From assembly GCA_963818855.1 (NCBI GenBank), contig CAWFUH010000010.1:372001-436000 (forward strand): a stretch of 64,000 nt of DNA, read 5' to 3'. Under the pieces are notes generated by a model that was not told the DNA's origin, did no database searches, and was given only the letters and a program-made list of their open reading frames with translations. This document shows, piece after piece, positions 25,937 to 35,420 of this stretch. Position numbers and translations under genes: made by a program. Source of the DNA: Bog-159 sp963818855 (lineage in GTDB: Bacteria > Acidobacteriota > Terriglobia > Bryobacterales > Bryobacteraceae). Numbering within the stretch: the first letter of the stretch is position 1; each line of letters starts with the position of its first letter.

Positions 25937-27172
25937 ATGAGCTGGGCCGCCGGGTTCCGTTCGGTGACGTGCATGGCGTTTACCGTTTCGCTCTACGCGC
26001 AGACTTCGGCCACGATTCAGCAGCTTGAATCTACTGCGCGCGAGCGCCTGGCCGCGCAGGATCCTAATGGCGCGCTGGCGGCATACGAGAAACTGGCCGC
26101 ACTGGCGCCGCATTCGGCGGCTTATGAGGACGAAATCGGCTTCCTGCTCTCTGCCACCAATCGCGCTCCTGACGCTATCGCACATTTCCAACGCGCCACG
26201 GAGTTGGACCCGAAGATGGCGCAAGCCTGGTATCACCTGGGAGTGGCGCTTTGGTTGACCCAGAAACCCGGCCCCGCGTTGCACGCCTTACAAAAGGCAA
26301 CTGCGTTGGCTCCCGATCATGCGGATTATCGATTCCGCTTGGGAGTAGCGTACGCCCAAACCGCGCATTACCGGGAAGCGGTCAGCGAGCTGGCACGGGC
26401 AAGTAAGCAGCTAGCTGATAACTCCGAGCTGTGGGCGACATTGGGAGACGCGTATGTACAACTTAGCCGTTACAAAGAGGCCCGGGATGCTTACCGGCAG
26501 GCGCTCCGATTCGACCCGAAAAACGATCGGGTACGCAACGGGTATGGCAACGCGCTGGTCAGATCCGGCGATCCGGCCGCGGGGCTTAAGGAATTTCGAA
26601 TTATCCTGGAGCACGACCCGGGTAACTTACCTGTGCAGGTGAACGTGGCCTATGCTTACATCGCGGCAGGGGACTTCCAGGGAGCGGTCAAGATTCTCTC
26701 ATCACTCATTCGCGACCATCCGAACGATGCCGGCGCGCACTACGATTTGGGAATTGCTTACAAACAGCTCGACGATCTGCCGCATGCCAGAGCCGAATTG
26801 GAGCGGGCTGTGTCGCTGGACTCCTCGCTGGCCGAAGCGCACTATAGCCTGGGCCTTACTTACATAGACGCCGGGCTGCCGGACAAAGCTATCGAGCAGT
26901 TACGCGCCGCAGTGGCGGGTCGCCCCGATTATAACGACGCTTGGTACATACTCGGGACGACTTTAAAGCAACAGGGCGATGGGGATGGCGCGATTGCAGC
27001 TTTGCGGCGATCGGTGGCGCTGGATAGCTTGAATGCGGCCGCATGGAACAATTTGGGTTTGTTGCTCCGGCGGAAAGGGGACGCGGCGGGGTCCGCGGAA
27101 GCTTTCGCGAAGGCGGCGGAGATTCGAAAGGCTGAGGAGCGCGAGAAAGAGAAGAAGCTGAAGCAGAATTAG
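25937..27172 (+). CDS. Secreted TPR-repeat protein
   Basis: 411 residues with a signal peptide ending at SLYAQ and about ten TPR units, for instance AQAWYHLGVALWLTQKPGPALHALQKATALAPDH and DAWYILGTTLKQQGDGDGAIAALRRSVALD in part. The C-terminus is a Lys/Glu-rich helix. Its ATG immediately follows the tadA stop (TAGATG), so translation is probably coupled. TPR proteins of this kind are numerous in this genome segment, and no specific partner can be named. Confidence 0.83.
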   Translation: MSWAAGFRSVTCMAFTVSLYAQTSATIQQLESTARERLAAQDPNGALAAYEKLAALAPHSAAYEDEIGFLLSATNRAPDAIAHFQRATELDPKMAQAWYHLGVALWLTQKPGPALHALQKATALAPDHADYRFRLGVAYAQTAHYREAVSELARASKQLADNSELWATLGDAYVQLSRYKEARDAYRQALRFDPKNDRVRNGYGNALVRSGDPAAGLKEFRIILEHDPGNLPVQVNVAYAYIAAGDFQGAVKILSSLIRDHPNDAGAHYDLGIAYKQLDDLPHARAELERAVSLDSSLAEAHYSLGLTYIDAGLPDKAIEQLRAAVAGRPDYNDAWYILGTTLKQQGDGDGAIAALRRSVALDSLNAAAWNNLGLLLRRKGDAAGSAEAFAKAAEIRKAEEREKEKKLKQN

Positions 27173-27185
27173 GCGTCAGGCTTGC

Positions 27186-27674
27186 CTAGAACAGGATTCC
27201 GGCGACCTGTTCGGCCGTTTTGCGAACGGTGTCCCGCAGTGCGTCGGGCCGCGCCGCGCGGTCGTTGGTGCTGATCCGGACCACGAACGCCCGCTGACGT
27301 ACTCTGCCGATCACCTGCTCAACAAGCTGCCCCGCGCGGCCATCGTCGGTGCAAGCCACGGCCTGATTGCCAATGCCCTTCAGCGGCACCCCAGCGGAAT
27401 GGCAGCGAGCCAGGTACGACGCAAACGCGGAAGCGGGGGAAACCAGAGTTTCGACTTCGATGCGGAGTTCGGCGACCTGGGCGCGGTCGCTGCGGACGAA
27501 ACTGCAGGTCGCGTCGTCTCCGGTTAATGGCCGTGTCACTCTAACACCTGTTACATGCCCACCCAACATTCCGCCGGCGGTGGCAATGTTCAGCCACGGG
27601 CAACCTTCCTCCGTGGCGCCGGACGCGGGAAGGCAAGCCGCCATAAACATAAATAGGAGCGCCCAGCGAAGCAT
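27186..27674 (-). CDS. Small secreted cysteine-containing protein, unknown function
   Basis: 162 residues with a signal peptide (MLRWALLFMFMAACLPASGA). The mature part opens EEGCPWLNIATAGGMLGG and has four cysteines, which could form two disulfides. The arrangement of Cys, aromatic residue and a later CSFVRSD resembles small secreted proteins that bind ligands outside the cell, but I recognise no family. It begins two bases after the stop of the CRTAC1-like gene, so it belongs to the cytochrome/CRTAC1 operon. Confidence 0.65.
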   Translation of the reverse strand: MLRWALLFMFMAACLPASGATEEGCPWLNIATAGGMLGGHVTGVRVTRPLTGDDATCSFVRSDRAQVAELRIEVETLVSPASAFASYLARCHSAGVPLKGIGNQAVACTDDGRAGQLVEQVIGRVRQRAFVVRISTNDRAARPDALRDTVRKTAEQVAGILF

Positions 27675-27676
27675 CC

Positions 27677-29530
27677 TCAGGCTCCTCGCTTGGCGGCAGG
27701 CGTCAGTACTTCGCTCTTCAGGAGTTTGCCCCCCTCCTGAATCACATACAACCGGTTCACATCCAGATCTGTCAGCCGGTCGACTTGCCCGCTGAGCCAG
27801 CGTATCTCGACCATGTCTACCTTCGTCGCGTGCTCCAGCCCAAAGTGCATGCGCAGATCGTTCTGCGAAAAATAGCTGCCGCCGCTGCGTAGCTCGTCCA
27901 TCTGCGCGAGCGGTTTCGCGGCATCCGGCCTGGTCTTGGCTGTCACTATGACGCGGCTGCCGATGCCGCCGCGGTTCGATTTTACGCCTACCAGCTTGAT
28001 CTTGATCCAGTTTCGATTCAGTATGGAATCGCAGCGCAAAAGCTGCGGAATGGCGTTCACGCAGTTCACCACGACGTCGAGATCGCCATCGTTATCATAG
28101 TCGCCAAACGCGCATCCGCGCGCCGGCGCGTTCTCCAGAATTCCGGGGCCGCCCTTGTCTGTGACCTCTTCAAACCGCCCATTTTGCAAGTTGCGATACA
28201 GATACTTATGTTCGGCGTACTTCAGGTCGGCGTTGGACTTGTCTACTTCAGGGTAAACGTGGCCGTTGGACATGAGGATGTCGAGCCACCCGTCGTTGTC
28301 CATGTCAAAGAAACCGACACCCCATCCCAGCAGCCGCGTATTGACTCCCAAGCCGCTAGGATAAGTGCGATCCTCGAAGTTAGCGTCTCCCAGGTTTGTG
28401 TATAGGGAATCGGTATCTCCCGCGAAGTTAGTCTTCACCACGTCCAGGTTGCCGTCGCGATTGTAATCGCCAATCGAAACACCCATGCCGGCCTGCGGCT
28501 TTCCTTCGGGCGACAGAGCGGCGCCGGCTTCGATGGCAATGTCCCTAAACGTGCCGTCTTTCTGATTCTGATACAAGGTCGCAGTGCTGGAGTCGTTGGC
28601 GACGTAGATGTCCGGCCAGCCATCATTGTCCAAATCCGACGCTGCCACGCTCAAGCCGTAAGTGCCCTGCGTCTTCCAGATACCGGCCTTCTCGCTGACA
28701 TCGGCGAATGTACCGTCACCTCGATTATGGTACAGGATGTTCTTGCCGCCGCGGAGTCCAGGCGGGCCGCAAGCCACTAATAATCCCTTGTAGGTACAAG
28801 GACCCGCTTCGGGCGGCGGTGCGGTCTTCAGATCGAAATCGACATAATTGGCGACAAACAAGTCAAGATGGCCGTCGCGGTCGTAATCCACGAATGTGCA
28901 GCCCGTATTCCAGCGAATCTTGGGACCCGGCTGAGTTAAACCCGCCTCTTTAGTTACGTCGGTGAAAGTGCCGTCCCCATTATTTCGGTAAAGCGCGTTT
29001 TGTCCGTAGTAAGTGACGAACAGATCATCGTAGCCGTCGTTATTGTAGTCGCCTACGCAGCAGGCCTGACCCCAACCGGTGCGATGCTCCAGGCCGGACC
29101 CCTTGGTAACTTCCTTGAATGTGCCGTCGCGATTGTTTTTGAACAGATGGCAGCGCGGCTCTTTACCTTCAGGAAAGCCTTCCAGACGCCAGCCATTGAC
29201 CAGGAAAATATCCAGCCATCCGTCGTTGTCATAATCGTAGAAGGCCAGGCCGCAGCCCGTTGTTTCCAGTAGATACTTGTTCTTCCCCTCGCCTCCATAA
29301 ATAGTCTTTACCGCCAGGCCCGCCTCTTTGACCACATCCACAAAGCTGAGACCCAGCGGCGTGCCTTCGATTGGCGACTTAGGCCCGGGGGGAGGCGGCA
29401 TGGGTTTCGCTTCATAACTGCGCTCGATCGGCCCGGGCAGTTTTTGTGCCAGCGCCAGCAGGTCGGCAAAAGGAAGCACCAGCGAGGAACGGCTTAGCGA
29501 GCGGATGAAGCCGCGGCGAGATGCGCGCAT
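27677..29530 (-). CDS. CRTAC1-like FG-GAP/VCBS protein with ASPIC/UnbV domain
   Basis: 617 residues with a basic Tat-like start (RASRRGFIRSLSRSS), a Pro-rich linker (PMPPPPGPKSP) and at least six FG-GAP blades with loops such as DYDNDGWLDIFLVNG and DYNNDGYDDLFVT. The C-terminal ASPIC/UnbV domain ends in IRWLSG and NRLYVIQEG. It starts in a TAATG overlap with the multiheme cytochrome gene. Co-translation with a cytochrome suggests a periplasmic or surface partner in a redox complex, which is inference only. Confidence 0.87.
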   Translation of the reverse strand: MRASRRGFIRSLSRSSLVLPFADLLALAQKLPGPIERSYEAKPMPPPPGPKSPIEGTPLGLSFVDVVKEAGLAVKTIYGGEGKNKYLLETTGCGLAFYDYDNDGWLDIFLVNGWRLEGFPEGKEPRCHLFKNNRDGTFKEVTKGSGLEHRTGWGQACCVGDYNNDGYDDLFVTYYGQNALYRNNGDGTFTDVTKEAGLTQPGPKIRWNTGCTFVDYDRDGHLDLFVANYVDFDLKTAPPPEAGPCTYKGLLVACGPPGLRGGKNILYHNRGDGTFADVSEKAGIWKTQGTYGLSVAASDLDNDGWPDIYVANDSSTATLYQNQKDGTFRDIAIEAGAALSPEGKPQAGMGVSIGDYNRDGNLDVVKTNFAGDTDSLYTNLGDANFEDRTYPSGLGVNTRLLGWGVGFFDMDNDGWLDILMSNGHVYPEVDKSNADLKYAEHKYLYRNLQNGRFEEVTDKGGPGILENAPARGCAFGDYDNDGDLDVVVNCVNAIPQLLRCDSILNRNWIKIKLVGVKSNRGGIGSRVIVTAKTRPDAAKPLAQMDELRSGGSYFSQNDLRMHFGLEHATKVDMVEIRWLSGQVDRLTDLDVNRLYVIQEGGKLLKSEVLTPAAKRGA

Positions 29531-31719
29531 TACTGTCCGCCGCCGCCTGCCACCACCGCGGGCGGGATATCGGTATGCATGTGCCAGGGCACGCTTTCTG
29601 TAGAAATCTCGGGATGTTTCCGCAGGAATTCCAACGAGTAAGTCGGGGCGCCCGGATCCACTTGTTTGGTAGCGAACAGCGCGGCCTGTTCGGCAGCTTT
29701 GTCTTTCATTCCCGTGCGGCGATATAAGACCGCCAGGTTGTAGTGCGCGGCCAGATCGTCCGGATCGATTTTCTGCAAGGCTTCGAACTGCTCCTTAGCT
29801 TCGTCGTAACTGTGTCTTTGATAGTAGGCAATCCCCAACTCGCGCCGCGCGTCGCGGGACTGCGGGTATTGAGTGACCACTCTCTGCAAATCGGCCACTT
29901 CGTCGTCAAAATGCCCCTCGCGCCTTTCCACCAGGGCAAGATAGTAGAGCGCGCGCCCATTGTTGGGACTCAACGCGAGTGCCTGTTCCAGATGGCTCCG
30001 CGCGGCAGAATACTTTTCCCACTCGATGTAAGTCAGGCCGATGTTAATGTGCCCATCGGGATAATCCGGACGGAGCTTCACAACTTGCTCGAACGCGTGC
30101 ATGGAATCGGCATATTGAAGCTGATCCAGATAGGCGATGCCGAGATTATTCCAGCGCATCCAGTCCGGGTTATCCAACGGATCCGGCGGCGCGGCCGGAT
30201 TGTCGCCTATGACCAGGGTGCGGCTGCGAGAGGCGAGTTCGACGACGGGATACGCGGGGTGGTCGTTGCCGAAAATATTATTCAGGTAACTCTGACGTAA
30301 GTGCCGGTAGTTCACACGTGCAGTAACTTTAAGCGTTCCCTTAGCGCCGGCGGGGATTTGAAACTCATAGCGTACCAGCGCGGAACGGCCGCTTTGGATG
30401 GTGTTATCGTAGGCTACCGAGTGGATGGTCCAAACCTTATGATTGTCCACAAAGTCGCCCTCCATATTTACCGGCCGGTTGGTAAAGCTGTGGGCCCTCT
30501 CGTCGAGCGAACCGTCGGGCTTTAAGAAGCCGCTGTGATAGATCTCCTTTCCCGCTGCGTCGTTGACTAGGAATTCCACCCACGGCTCGTAAATGTCACG
30601 TACTTCGGGAACCAGGGAGTGGCCGATATTTTTATTCTGAATCACCACCATCATTTGCACGGTCTCATTGGCATTGAGGCGGAAGGGCGCCGAGCCCAAA
30701 GGTCCGATCATTTCGCCACCGGACTTCTTCAATGCGAACAAATCTACATTCAAGTACATTCCAGATTGCAGAAATTCGATGGTCTTCTGTAACTGCTCAT
30801 CAAATCCGTAGTAGAATGGCACGGCTGTATTGCCGGCCGGCCAGCGATGCGACGCCAGCGTACCATGCTTGGCGCCGTAGTCTTCAAGCTGGAGTTTGGC
30901 CCGTGGCATGTGACAGTCCTGGCAGGTGGTGAAAGCCGTGGAGTAGAAAGTAAGTGGGTTGCGCTGCGAAAATTTCGAGTTCTGCCATTCATCGTAAACT
31001 GTAAACGCGCGGATGAACTTATAGTCGTTCAACGGCGACGGCAGATTGGCCTTGTGACAGGCCGCACAAAATTCCGGTGTTCGATAGAGCTCCTTCATGA
31101 CTGCTCTGGAGTGCCGGTCCGGATGGGCCTTGATTTCGTCATCCGAAACCATGCCAGGTATGCGATTGCCCTGTTCATCGACCAACGCGGAGGGCACTGC
31201 AAAAACAAAACCACCGTTGCCGTTAGTCGACTGCACCTGTTGAATCGAGTGGCAAGTGGTGCAGGTGAGGCCGTCTTCGTCAAAGCTGCGGTCTACCTGG
31301 GAGTCCTGGGTCAGGGCGCCCGAGAGCACTCCGACAGGGTTATGGCAGCTATCGCAGTGCCGGGTGAACTCGATACCCTTAGTCCTTAGCAGGATGTTGA
31401 CGCTGGTTCGATAGAACGGCGTGCGGAATGCATTAGAGTGCAGCGCCTGCCGCCACTGGCTGTAGGCTTCCTGGTGACAGCGTCCGCAATATGAGGCGGG
31501 CAAAAAAGCTTGCGGTGGGATGAAATCGTGGCCTTCGACGGCTGCATTGCCAGGGGTAGAGATATCGCCGTTGCCGAAGTGAAAATTATAGGTGGCGCGG
31601 ATTTTGTCGGCGTACGCCTGCCGCCCGTTTGGCTCGTCCAGCTGCGCCCGGGAGGTACCCAGAGAAACCACACACACACTGACGGCGGTCAGCGCGAACC
31701 CGCACTTTGTCCCGAACAT
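29530..31719 (-). CDS. Pentaheme cytochrome c fused to TPR repeats, secreted
   Basis: 729 residues with a signal peptide ending at SRAQ. Five CXXCH heme sites start at Cys78, Cys122, Cys153, Cys218 and Cys266, in a cytochrome c554/multiheme-type domain. A beta domain follows (about 330-500), and the last 190 residues are TPR repeats such as NIGLTYIEWEKYSAARSHLEQAL. The start at 31719 is preceded by GGAGGGG. The protein would transfer electrons in the periplasm. The fusion of heme domain and TPR scaffold, coupled to a CRTAC1-like gene, recurs in Acidobacteria and Planctomycetes as I know them, but its substrate is not established. Confidence 0.86.
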   Translation of the reverse strand: MFGTKCGFALTAVSVCVVSLGTSRAQLDEPNGRQAYADKIRATYNFHFGNGDISTPGNAAVEGHDFIPPQAFLPASYCGRCHQEAYSQWRQALHSNAFRTPFYRTSVNILLRTKGIEFTRHCDSCHNPVGVLSGALTQDSQVDRSFDEDGLTCTTCHSIQQVQSTNGNGGFVFAVPSALVDEQGNRIPGMVSDDEIKAHPDRHSRAVMKELYRTPEFCAACHKANLPSPLNDYKFIRAFTVYDEWQNSKFSQRNPLTFYSTAFTTCQDCHMPRAKLQLEDYGAKHGTLASHRWPAGNTAVPFYYGFDEQLQKTIEFLQSGMYLNVDLFALKKSGGEMIGPLGSAPFRLNANETVQMMVVIQNKNIGHSLVPEVRDIYEPWVEFLVNDAAGKEIYHSGFLKPDGSLDERAHSFTNRPVNMEGDFVDNHKVWTIHSVAYDNTIQSGRSALVRYEFQIPAGAKGTLKVTARVNYRHLRQSYLNNIFGNDHPAYPVVELASRSRTLVIGDNPAAPPDPLDNPDWMRWNNLGIAYLDQLQYADSMHAFEQVVKLRPDYPDGHINIGLTYIEWEKYSAARSHLEQALALSPNNGRALYYLALVERREGHFDDEVADLQRVVTQYPQSRDARRELGIAYYQRHSYDEAKEQFEALQKIDPDDLAAHYNLAVLYRRTGMKDKAAEQAALFATKQVDPGAPTYSLEFLRKHPEISTESVPWHMHTDIPPAVVAGGGGQ

Positions 31720-31750
31720 GGGGCACCCCTCCGTGAAAGATTCTCGCATA

Positions 31751-31759
31751 AGTATAGCA
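31751..31759 (-). promoter_or_regulatory. Extended -10 promoter of the cytochrome/CRTAC1 operon
   Basis: On the minus strand TGCTATACT forms an extended -10 element (TGN followed by TATACT). No good -35 box is placed 16-18 bases upstream, which extended -10 promoters tolerate. It lies 32 bases before the cytochrome ATG, in the gap shared with the divergent TonB receptor. Confidence 0.5.
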
Positions 31760-31888
31760 AGTGGAGCGATCACCGGCGGTTTCAACGTCATTTTTCGCGG
31801 CCGGCGGCGGGCAAGAGCCAGAAGGACCAAAATGTGATCGGTCGTACAGTCAGTACCGGCATTGCCATACCGCCATCAAGAATTTCCC

Positions 31889-31917
31889 TTGTAAGCGGTT
31901 GCATCGTGATGTACACT
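31889..31917 (+). promoter_or_regulatory. Promoter of the second TonB receptor with overlapping LacI-family operator
   Basis: TTGTAA (31889-31894) and TACACT (31912-31917) have a 17-base spacer. The palindrome-like TGTAAGCGGTTGCA (31890-31903) overlaps the -35 box and fully matches TGNAANCGNTNNCA. It differs by one base from the site before the GH127 gene. A LacI-family gene lies just beyond the receptor. Repression by blocking RNA polymerase is the likely mechanism. Confidence 0.62.
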
Positions 31918-31961
31918 ACCAGCGAATCACCTTGTTCTGGGTCACTCAAGGAGAGGGTCAG

Positions 31962-34900
31962 ATGCCAAAACTACGTCTCGTTTTGCCTTTGTCCATCATG
32001 GCGTGCGCGTCCGCGTTCGCCCAAACCGCAACCATCCTGGGAACCGTTACGGATCCGACAGGCTCCGTGGTGCCCGCTGCCGTCGTCACGGTTACGAATG
32101 CTGGCACCGGCGTAAAGCGCGTGGTCGAAACCAACGCTGCCGGAAGCTACATCGCGCCGGAATTACCAATTGGATTTTATTCGGTGCGCGCAGAAGCCGC
32201 CGGTTTCAAGGTGTATGAGCGGACCGGCGTCAAACTGGACTCCAACGATACCTTGCGCATAGACGCCACGCTGGTGGTTGGCCAGGTTACCGAAAACGTA
32301 GAAGTGGCGGCAGACGCGGTCAAGGTGGAATCGGATACCAGCGAAGTGAGCGACCTGGTTTCGGGGAAGGAAATCCAGAATCTGGCCATTAACGGCAGGC
32401 ACATGGCGGCCCTCGCCATCTTGACGCCGGGCGCCTCTTCCGATCTGCCCGATTTCAACCTGCCCATATCCGTCGGCGCCAGCACCAACGTCAGCTTCAA
32501 CGGCCAGCGCGTGGAACACAACGTCTGGATGATCGATGGCGGCGAGAATTACGATCGCGGATGCGGCGGCTGCGTCACCATGATGCCCTCGGTCGATGCG
32601 GTAGATGAATTCAAGACTCTCACCAGCAATGCGCCGGGCGACTTCGGCATCGGCTCCGCCGGCACGATCAATATGTCGATCAAGTCCGGCACGCGCGAGT
32701 TTCACGGCTCGGCTTGGGAGTTTTTCCGCAACGACGCGCTGGATGCCAATAACTACTTCCTCAATCTGGCTGGCGCGCCGCGACCGGAGCTCAGATATAA
32801 CATCTTCGGCTGGAACATCGGAGGGCCGCTGTTCATCCCTAAGGTGTATAACACCGCTCGTAAGAGGACATTTTTCTTCTGGAATCAGGAATGGCGCAAG
32901 TTCGTGATCGGCAACGCGATCTATGCTCCGGCCATTCCCCAGTCGCAACGTGACGGTGATTTCAGCGGCCTCAGCTCGGTCATCAAGGTGCCCAACACCA
33001 ACGATCCAAACATGAACGCGAAATATGCCGCCTTGGGCTTGACGCCCGGTCAGGCTTTCCCGGGCAATAAGATACCCGCATCGTTAATCGATCCGAACGC
33101 CGCGCTCTTCTTCGCATCGGGCGCCATGCCGCTGCCCACCGCGCCTAACAACTTTTTCTCTGGCTCGAAGGCGGTGCCCACCGACGTGCCGGAAACGATT
33201 CTCCGCTTCGATCACTACCTCACCGACAAGCTGGCTCTGTTTGTCCACTATATCCACGACAACACCGATCAGGTGACGCCCACTGCGCTCTGGAGCAGCG
33301 ACACTTATCCAACGATCCAAACCAACTTTAAGAACCCCTCCTGGAGTGGGGTCGTGCACCTTACCCAGACCATCAGTGCGACTCTTCTCAATGAGACCGC
33401 TTTCAATTTCAACGGGAACTGGATCGACCTGACCCCCCTCGGCGTTTACCAGAAACCGTCGGGCTGGAGCGCACAGCAATTGTTCAACAATAACCTGGAC
33501 AATCGCCTGCCGACCGTGAGTATCGGCGGCTCGTACGGCGTCAACTACGACCCGGCTTCCTGGCCTTGGCGAAACGCCGCCCGCGACGAGCAGGCCCGCG
33601 ACGATGTGTCCTGGACCAAGGGCACGCACAACCTGCATTTTGGCGGGCAGTATATGCGCTATGGAAAGAACCAGGACATCTTCGGCGATACGCAGGGCAA
33701 CTATACGTTTTCCGGCACGTTCACCGGAAATGCCGTGGCTGACTTTCTGCTCGGTTACGCTCAGAATTACAGCATCCTGGACCTTGAAGACCGCACTCAC
33801 ACGCGCACCAACACGCTGTCGTTCTATGGCACCGACAATTGGCGCGCGACCAGCCGTCTGACGCTGAACCTGGGTTTCCGTTGGGAAATCGTCCCGCACG
33901 CCTACGACGTACAGAATCGCTTGTCGAATTTCTACCCGAACCTGTACGACCCGGCCAAGGCGCCGCAATTTAACTCGGATGGCAGCCTCAACACATCCAG
34001 CCCGGGTTTCACTACGGTCTCCGGGGTGCCGCTCTCGGGCATCCCGTTTTATCTAAATGGAATGGTGGTGGCAGGCCAGGATGGCACGCCGCGCGGCATG
34101 GTGCAAAACCAATTGGCCACCGTCGGACCGCGCGTGGGTTTTGCGTACGATTTGAATGGCCAGGGCAAAACGGTGATTCGCGGCGGCTTCGGCGTGTTCT
34201 ATGAACGCATCCAGGGCAACGACGTGTACAACATGGGGCCGAACCCGCCGTTCGGCTTCAACCCCGGGCTGAACAATGTTTACTTCTCCACGCCGAATAT
34301 CAGCGTGCTGAACGGCGCGGCGGCCACCGTGCCCATCTATCCGGCGGATATCACGGCGCTGGCCTACACCGACTACAAACTGCCGGTCTCCGCGCAATGG
34401 AACTTCGGTATACAGCATGAGGTGACGCGGGGCGCTGTGCTCGGCGTGGCATACGTAGGCAACGCGGATTATCATCAGCGCGATGAGCGAGAAATCAACG
34501 ATGTGGGGCTGACGGACCCGAACCGGTTGGGCATCGCGGGGCTGGTCGGCTCCTACAATGCGAATCTCGACCGCCCGTACCTGGGCTACGGGAACGTAGT
34601 CCTGGGAGAGAATGCGGGTAATACCCATTACGAATCGCTCCAGGTCAACTTCCGCGTGGAAAACCAGCATGGTCTCACCTTCCAGGCGGCGTACACCTGG
34701 GCTCACAACCTGGGCATCGCGCCGGGCGGCGGCGGCGATTTCAATACCGTCTCCGATCCTTACAATCGATACTACGATTACGGGCCTACTGGGCTGGACC
34801 GGCGCCAGGTGCTGGTTCTGAACTACATTTACGATCTGCCGTTCTTCCGGCATAACAACGGACTGGCGGGTTCGTTGCTGGGCGGCTGGGAATTCTCCGG

Positions 34901-35321
34901 CATTACACTCGCCCAGACCGGCTTGCCCCTGAACCCGACGCTGAGCTACGACAACCTGGGACTGGGCGGCAATACCACAGACCGTCCAAATCAGGTGAGC
35001 GCTCTCACTTACCCGAGCACTGTAACCCAGTGGTTCAACACCGCGGCCTTCGCAGCGCCGGCGCAGCTGGCTTTCGGCAATGCCCAGGAAGGGGCCATCC
35101 GCGGTCCCGGCCGTTTGAACTTCAATCTTTCTATGTTCAAGAACTTCCTGATGCCGTGGCGGGAAGGAATGAACCTGAGGTTCGGCGCTGAATTCTACAA
35201 CGCCCTCAACCACACGCAGTTCGATGCCGTGAACACGTCATTCGGCAACTCGGCGTTCGGCCAGGTAACGAGCACTTATGACCCGCGGACCATCGAACTT
35301 TCTTTGAAGTTCTCATTCTGA
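31962..35321 (+). CDS. TonB-dependent receptor-like outer-membrane protein with carboxypeptidase-regulatory-like N-domain
   Basis: 1119 residues. A signal peptide ends at SAFAQ; a carboxypeptidase-regulatory-like domain follows (about 23-110, TILGTVTDPTGSVVPAA), then a plug region with NGRHMAALAILTPG and a CGGC motif near 207, and a barrel ending in IELSLKFSF. AAGGAGAGGG precedes the ATG. An in-frame extension upstream crosses the promoter and is rejected. The likely role is energised uptake or binding of a large ligand. Nearby operator, LacI gene and arabinofuranosidase point to an arabinose-containing glycan, which is inference. Confidence 0.88.
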   Translation: MPKLRLVLPLSIMACASAFAQTATILGTVTDPTGSVVPAAVVTVTNAGTGVKRVVETNAAGSYIAPELPIGFYSVRAEAAGFKVYERTGVKLDSNDTLRIDATLVVGQVTENVEVAADAVKVESDTSEVSDLVSGKEIQNLAINGRHMAALAILTPGASSDLPDFNLPISVGASTNVSFNGQRVEHNVWMIDGGENYDRGCGGCVTMMPSVDAVDEFKTLTSNAPGDFGIGSAGTINMSIKSGTREFHGSAWEFFRNDALDANNYFLNLAGAPRPELRYNIFGWNIGGPLFIPKVYNTARKRTFFFWNQEWRKFVIGNAIYAPAIPQSQRDGDFSGLSSVIKVPNTNDPNMNAKYAALGLTPGQAFPGNKIPASLIDPNAALFFASGAMPLPTAPNNFFSGSKAVPTDVPETILRFDHYLTDKLALFVHYIHDNTDQVTPTALWSSDTYPTIQTNFKNPSWSGVVHLTQTISATLLNETAFNFNGNWIDLTPLGVYQKPSGWSAQQLFNNNLDNRLPTVSIGGSYGVNYDPASWPWRNAARDEQARDDVSWTKGTHNLHFGGQYMRYGKNQDIFGDTQGNYTFSGTFTGNAVADFLLGYAQNYSILDLEDRTHTRTNTLSFYGTDNWRATSRLTLNLGFRWEIVPHAYDVQNRLSNFYPNLYDPAKAPQFNSDGSLNTSSPGFTTVSGVPLSGIPFYLNGMVVAGQDGTPRGMVQNQLATVGPRVGFAYDLNGQGKTVIRGGFGVFYERIQGNDVYNMGPNPPFGFNPGLNNVYFSTPNISVLNGAAATVPIYPADITALAYTDYKLPVSAQWNFGIQHEVTRGAVLGVAYVGNADYHQRDEREINDVGLTDPNRLGIAGLVGSYNANLDRPYLGYGNVVLGENAGNTHYESLQVNFRVENQHGLTFQAAYTWAHNLGIAPGGGGDFNTVSDPYNRYYDYGPTGLDRRQVLVLNYIYDLPFFRHNNGLAGSLLGGWEFSGITLAQTGLPLNPTLSYDNLGLGGNTTDRPNQVSALTYPSTVTQWFNTAAFAAPAQLAFGNAQEGAIRGPGRLNFNLSMFKNFLMPWREGMNLRFGAEFYNALNHTQFDAVNTSFGNSAFGQVTSTYDPRTIELSLKFSF

Positions 35322-35329
35322 AGACGGTT

Positions 35330-35408
35330 GGCCGTCCGCGATGAACCTTTAAGCGATCCGCCCCGCGGCTGCGTTAAGCTGAACGCTGATGGCTGATCGC
35401 GGACGGCC
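35330..35408. repeat. Perfect 13-base inverted repeat around a 53-base spacer
   Basis: GGCCGTCCGCGAT (35330-35342) and ATCGCGGACGGCC (35396-35408) are exact reverse complements. They lie between the TonB receptor stop and the LacI start, the right arm ending 12 bases before the ATG. There is no T-run, so it is not a standard terminator. A long-stem RNA structure controlling LacI translation, or a footprint of a small lost element, are both possible. Confidence 0.7.
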
Positions 35409-35420
35409 TAGGACCGGCAA

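Noticed and set aside
27173..27185. Terminator between the convergent TPR and small secreted protein genes
   Set aside because: The 13-base gap has no stem-loop with T-run; nothing can be claimed.
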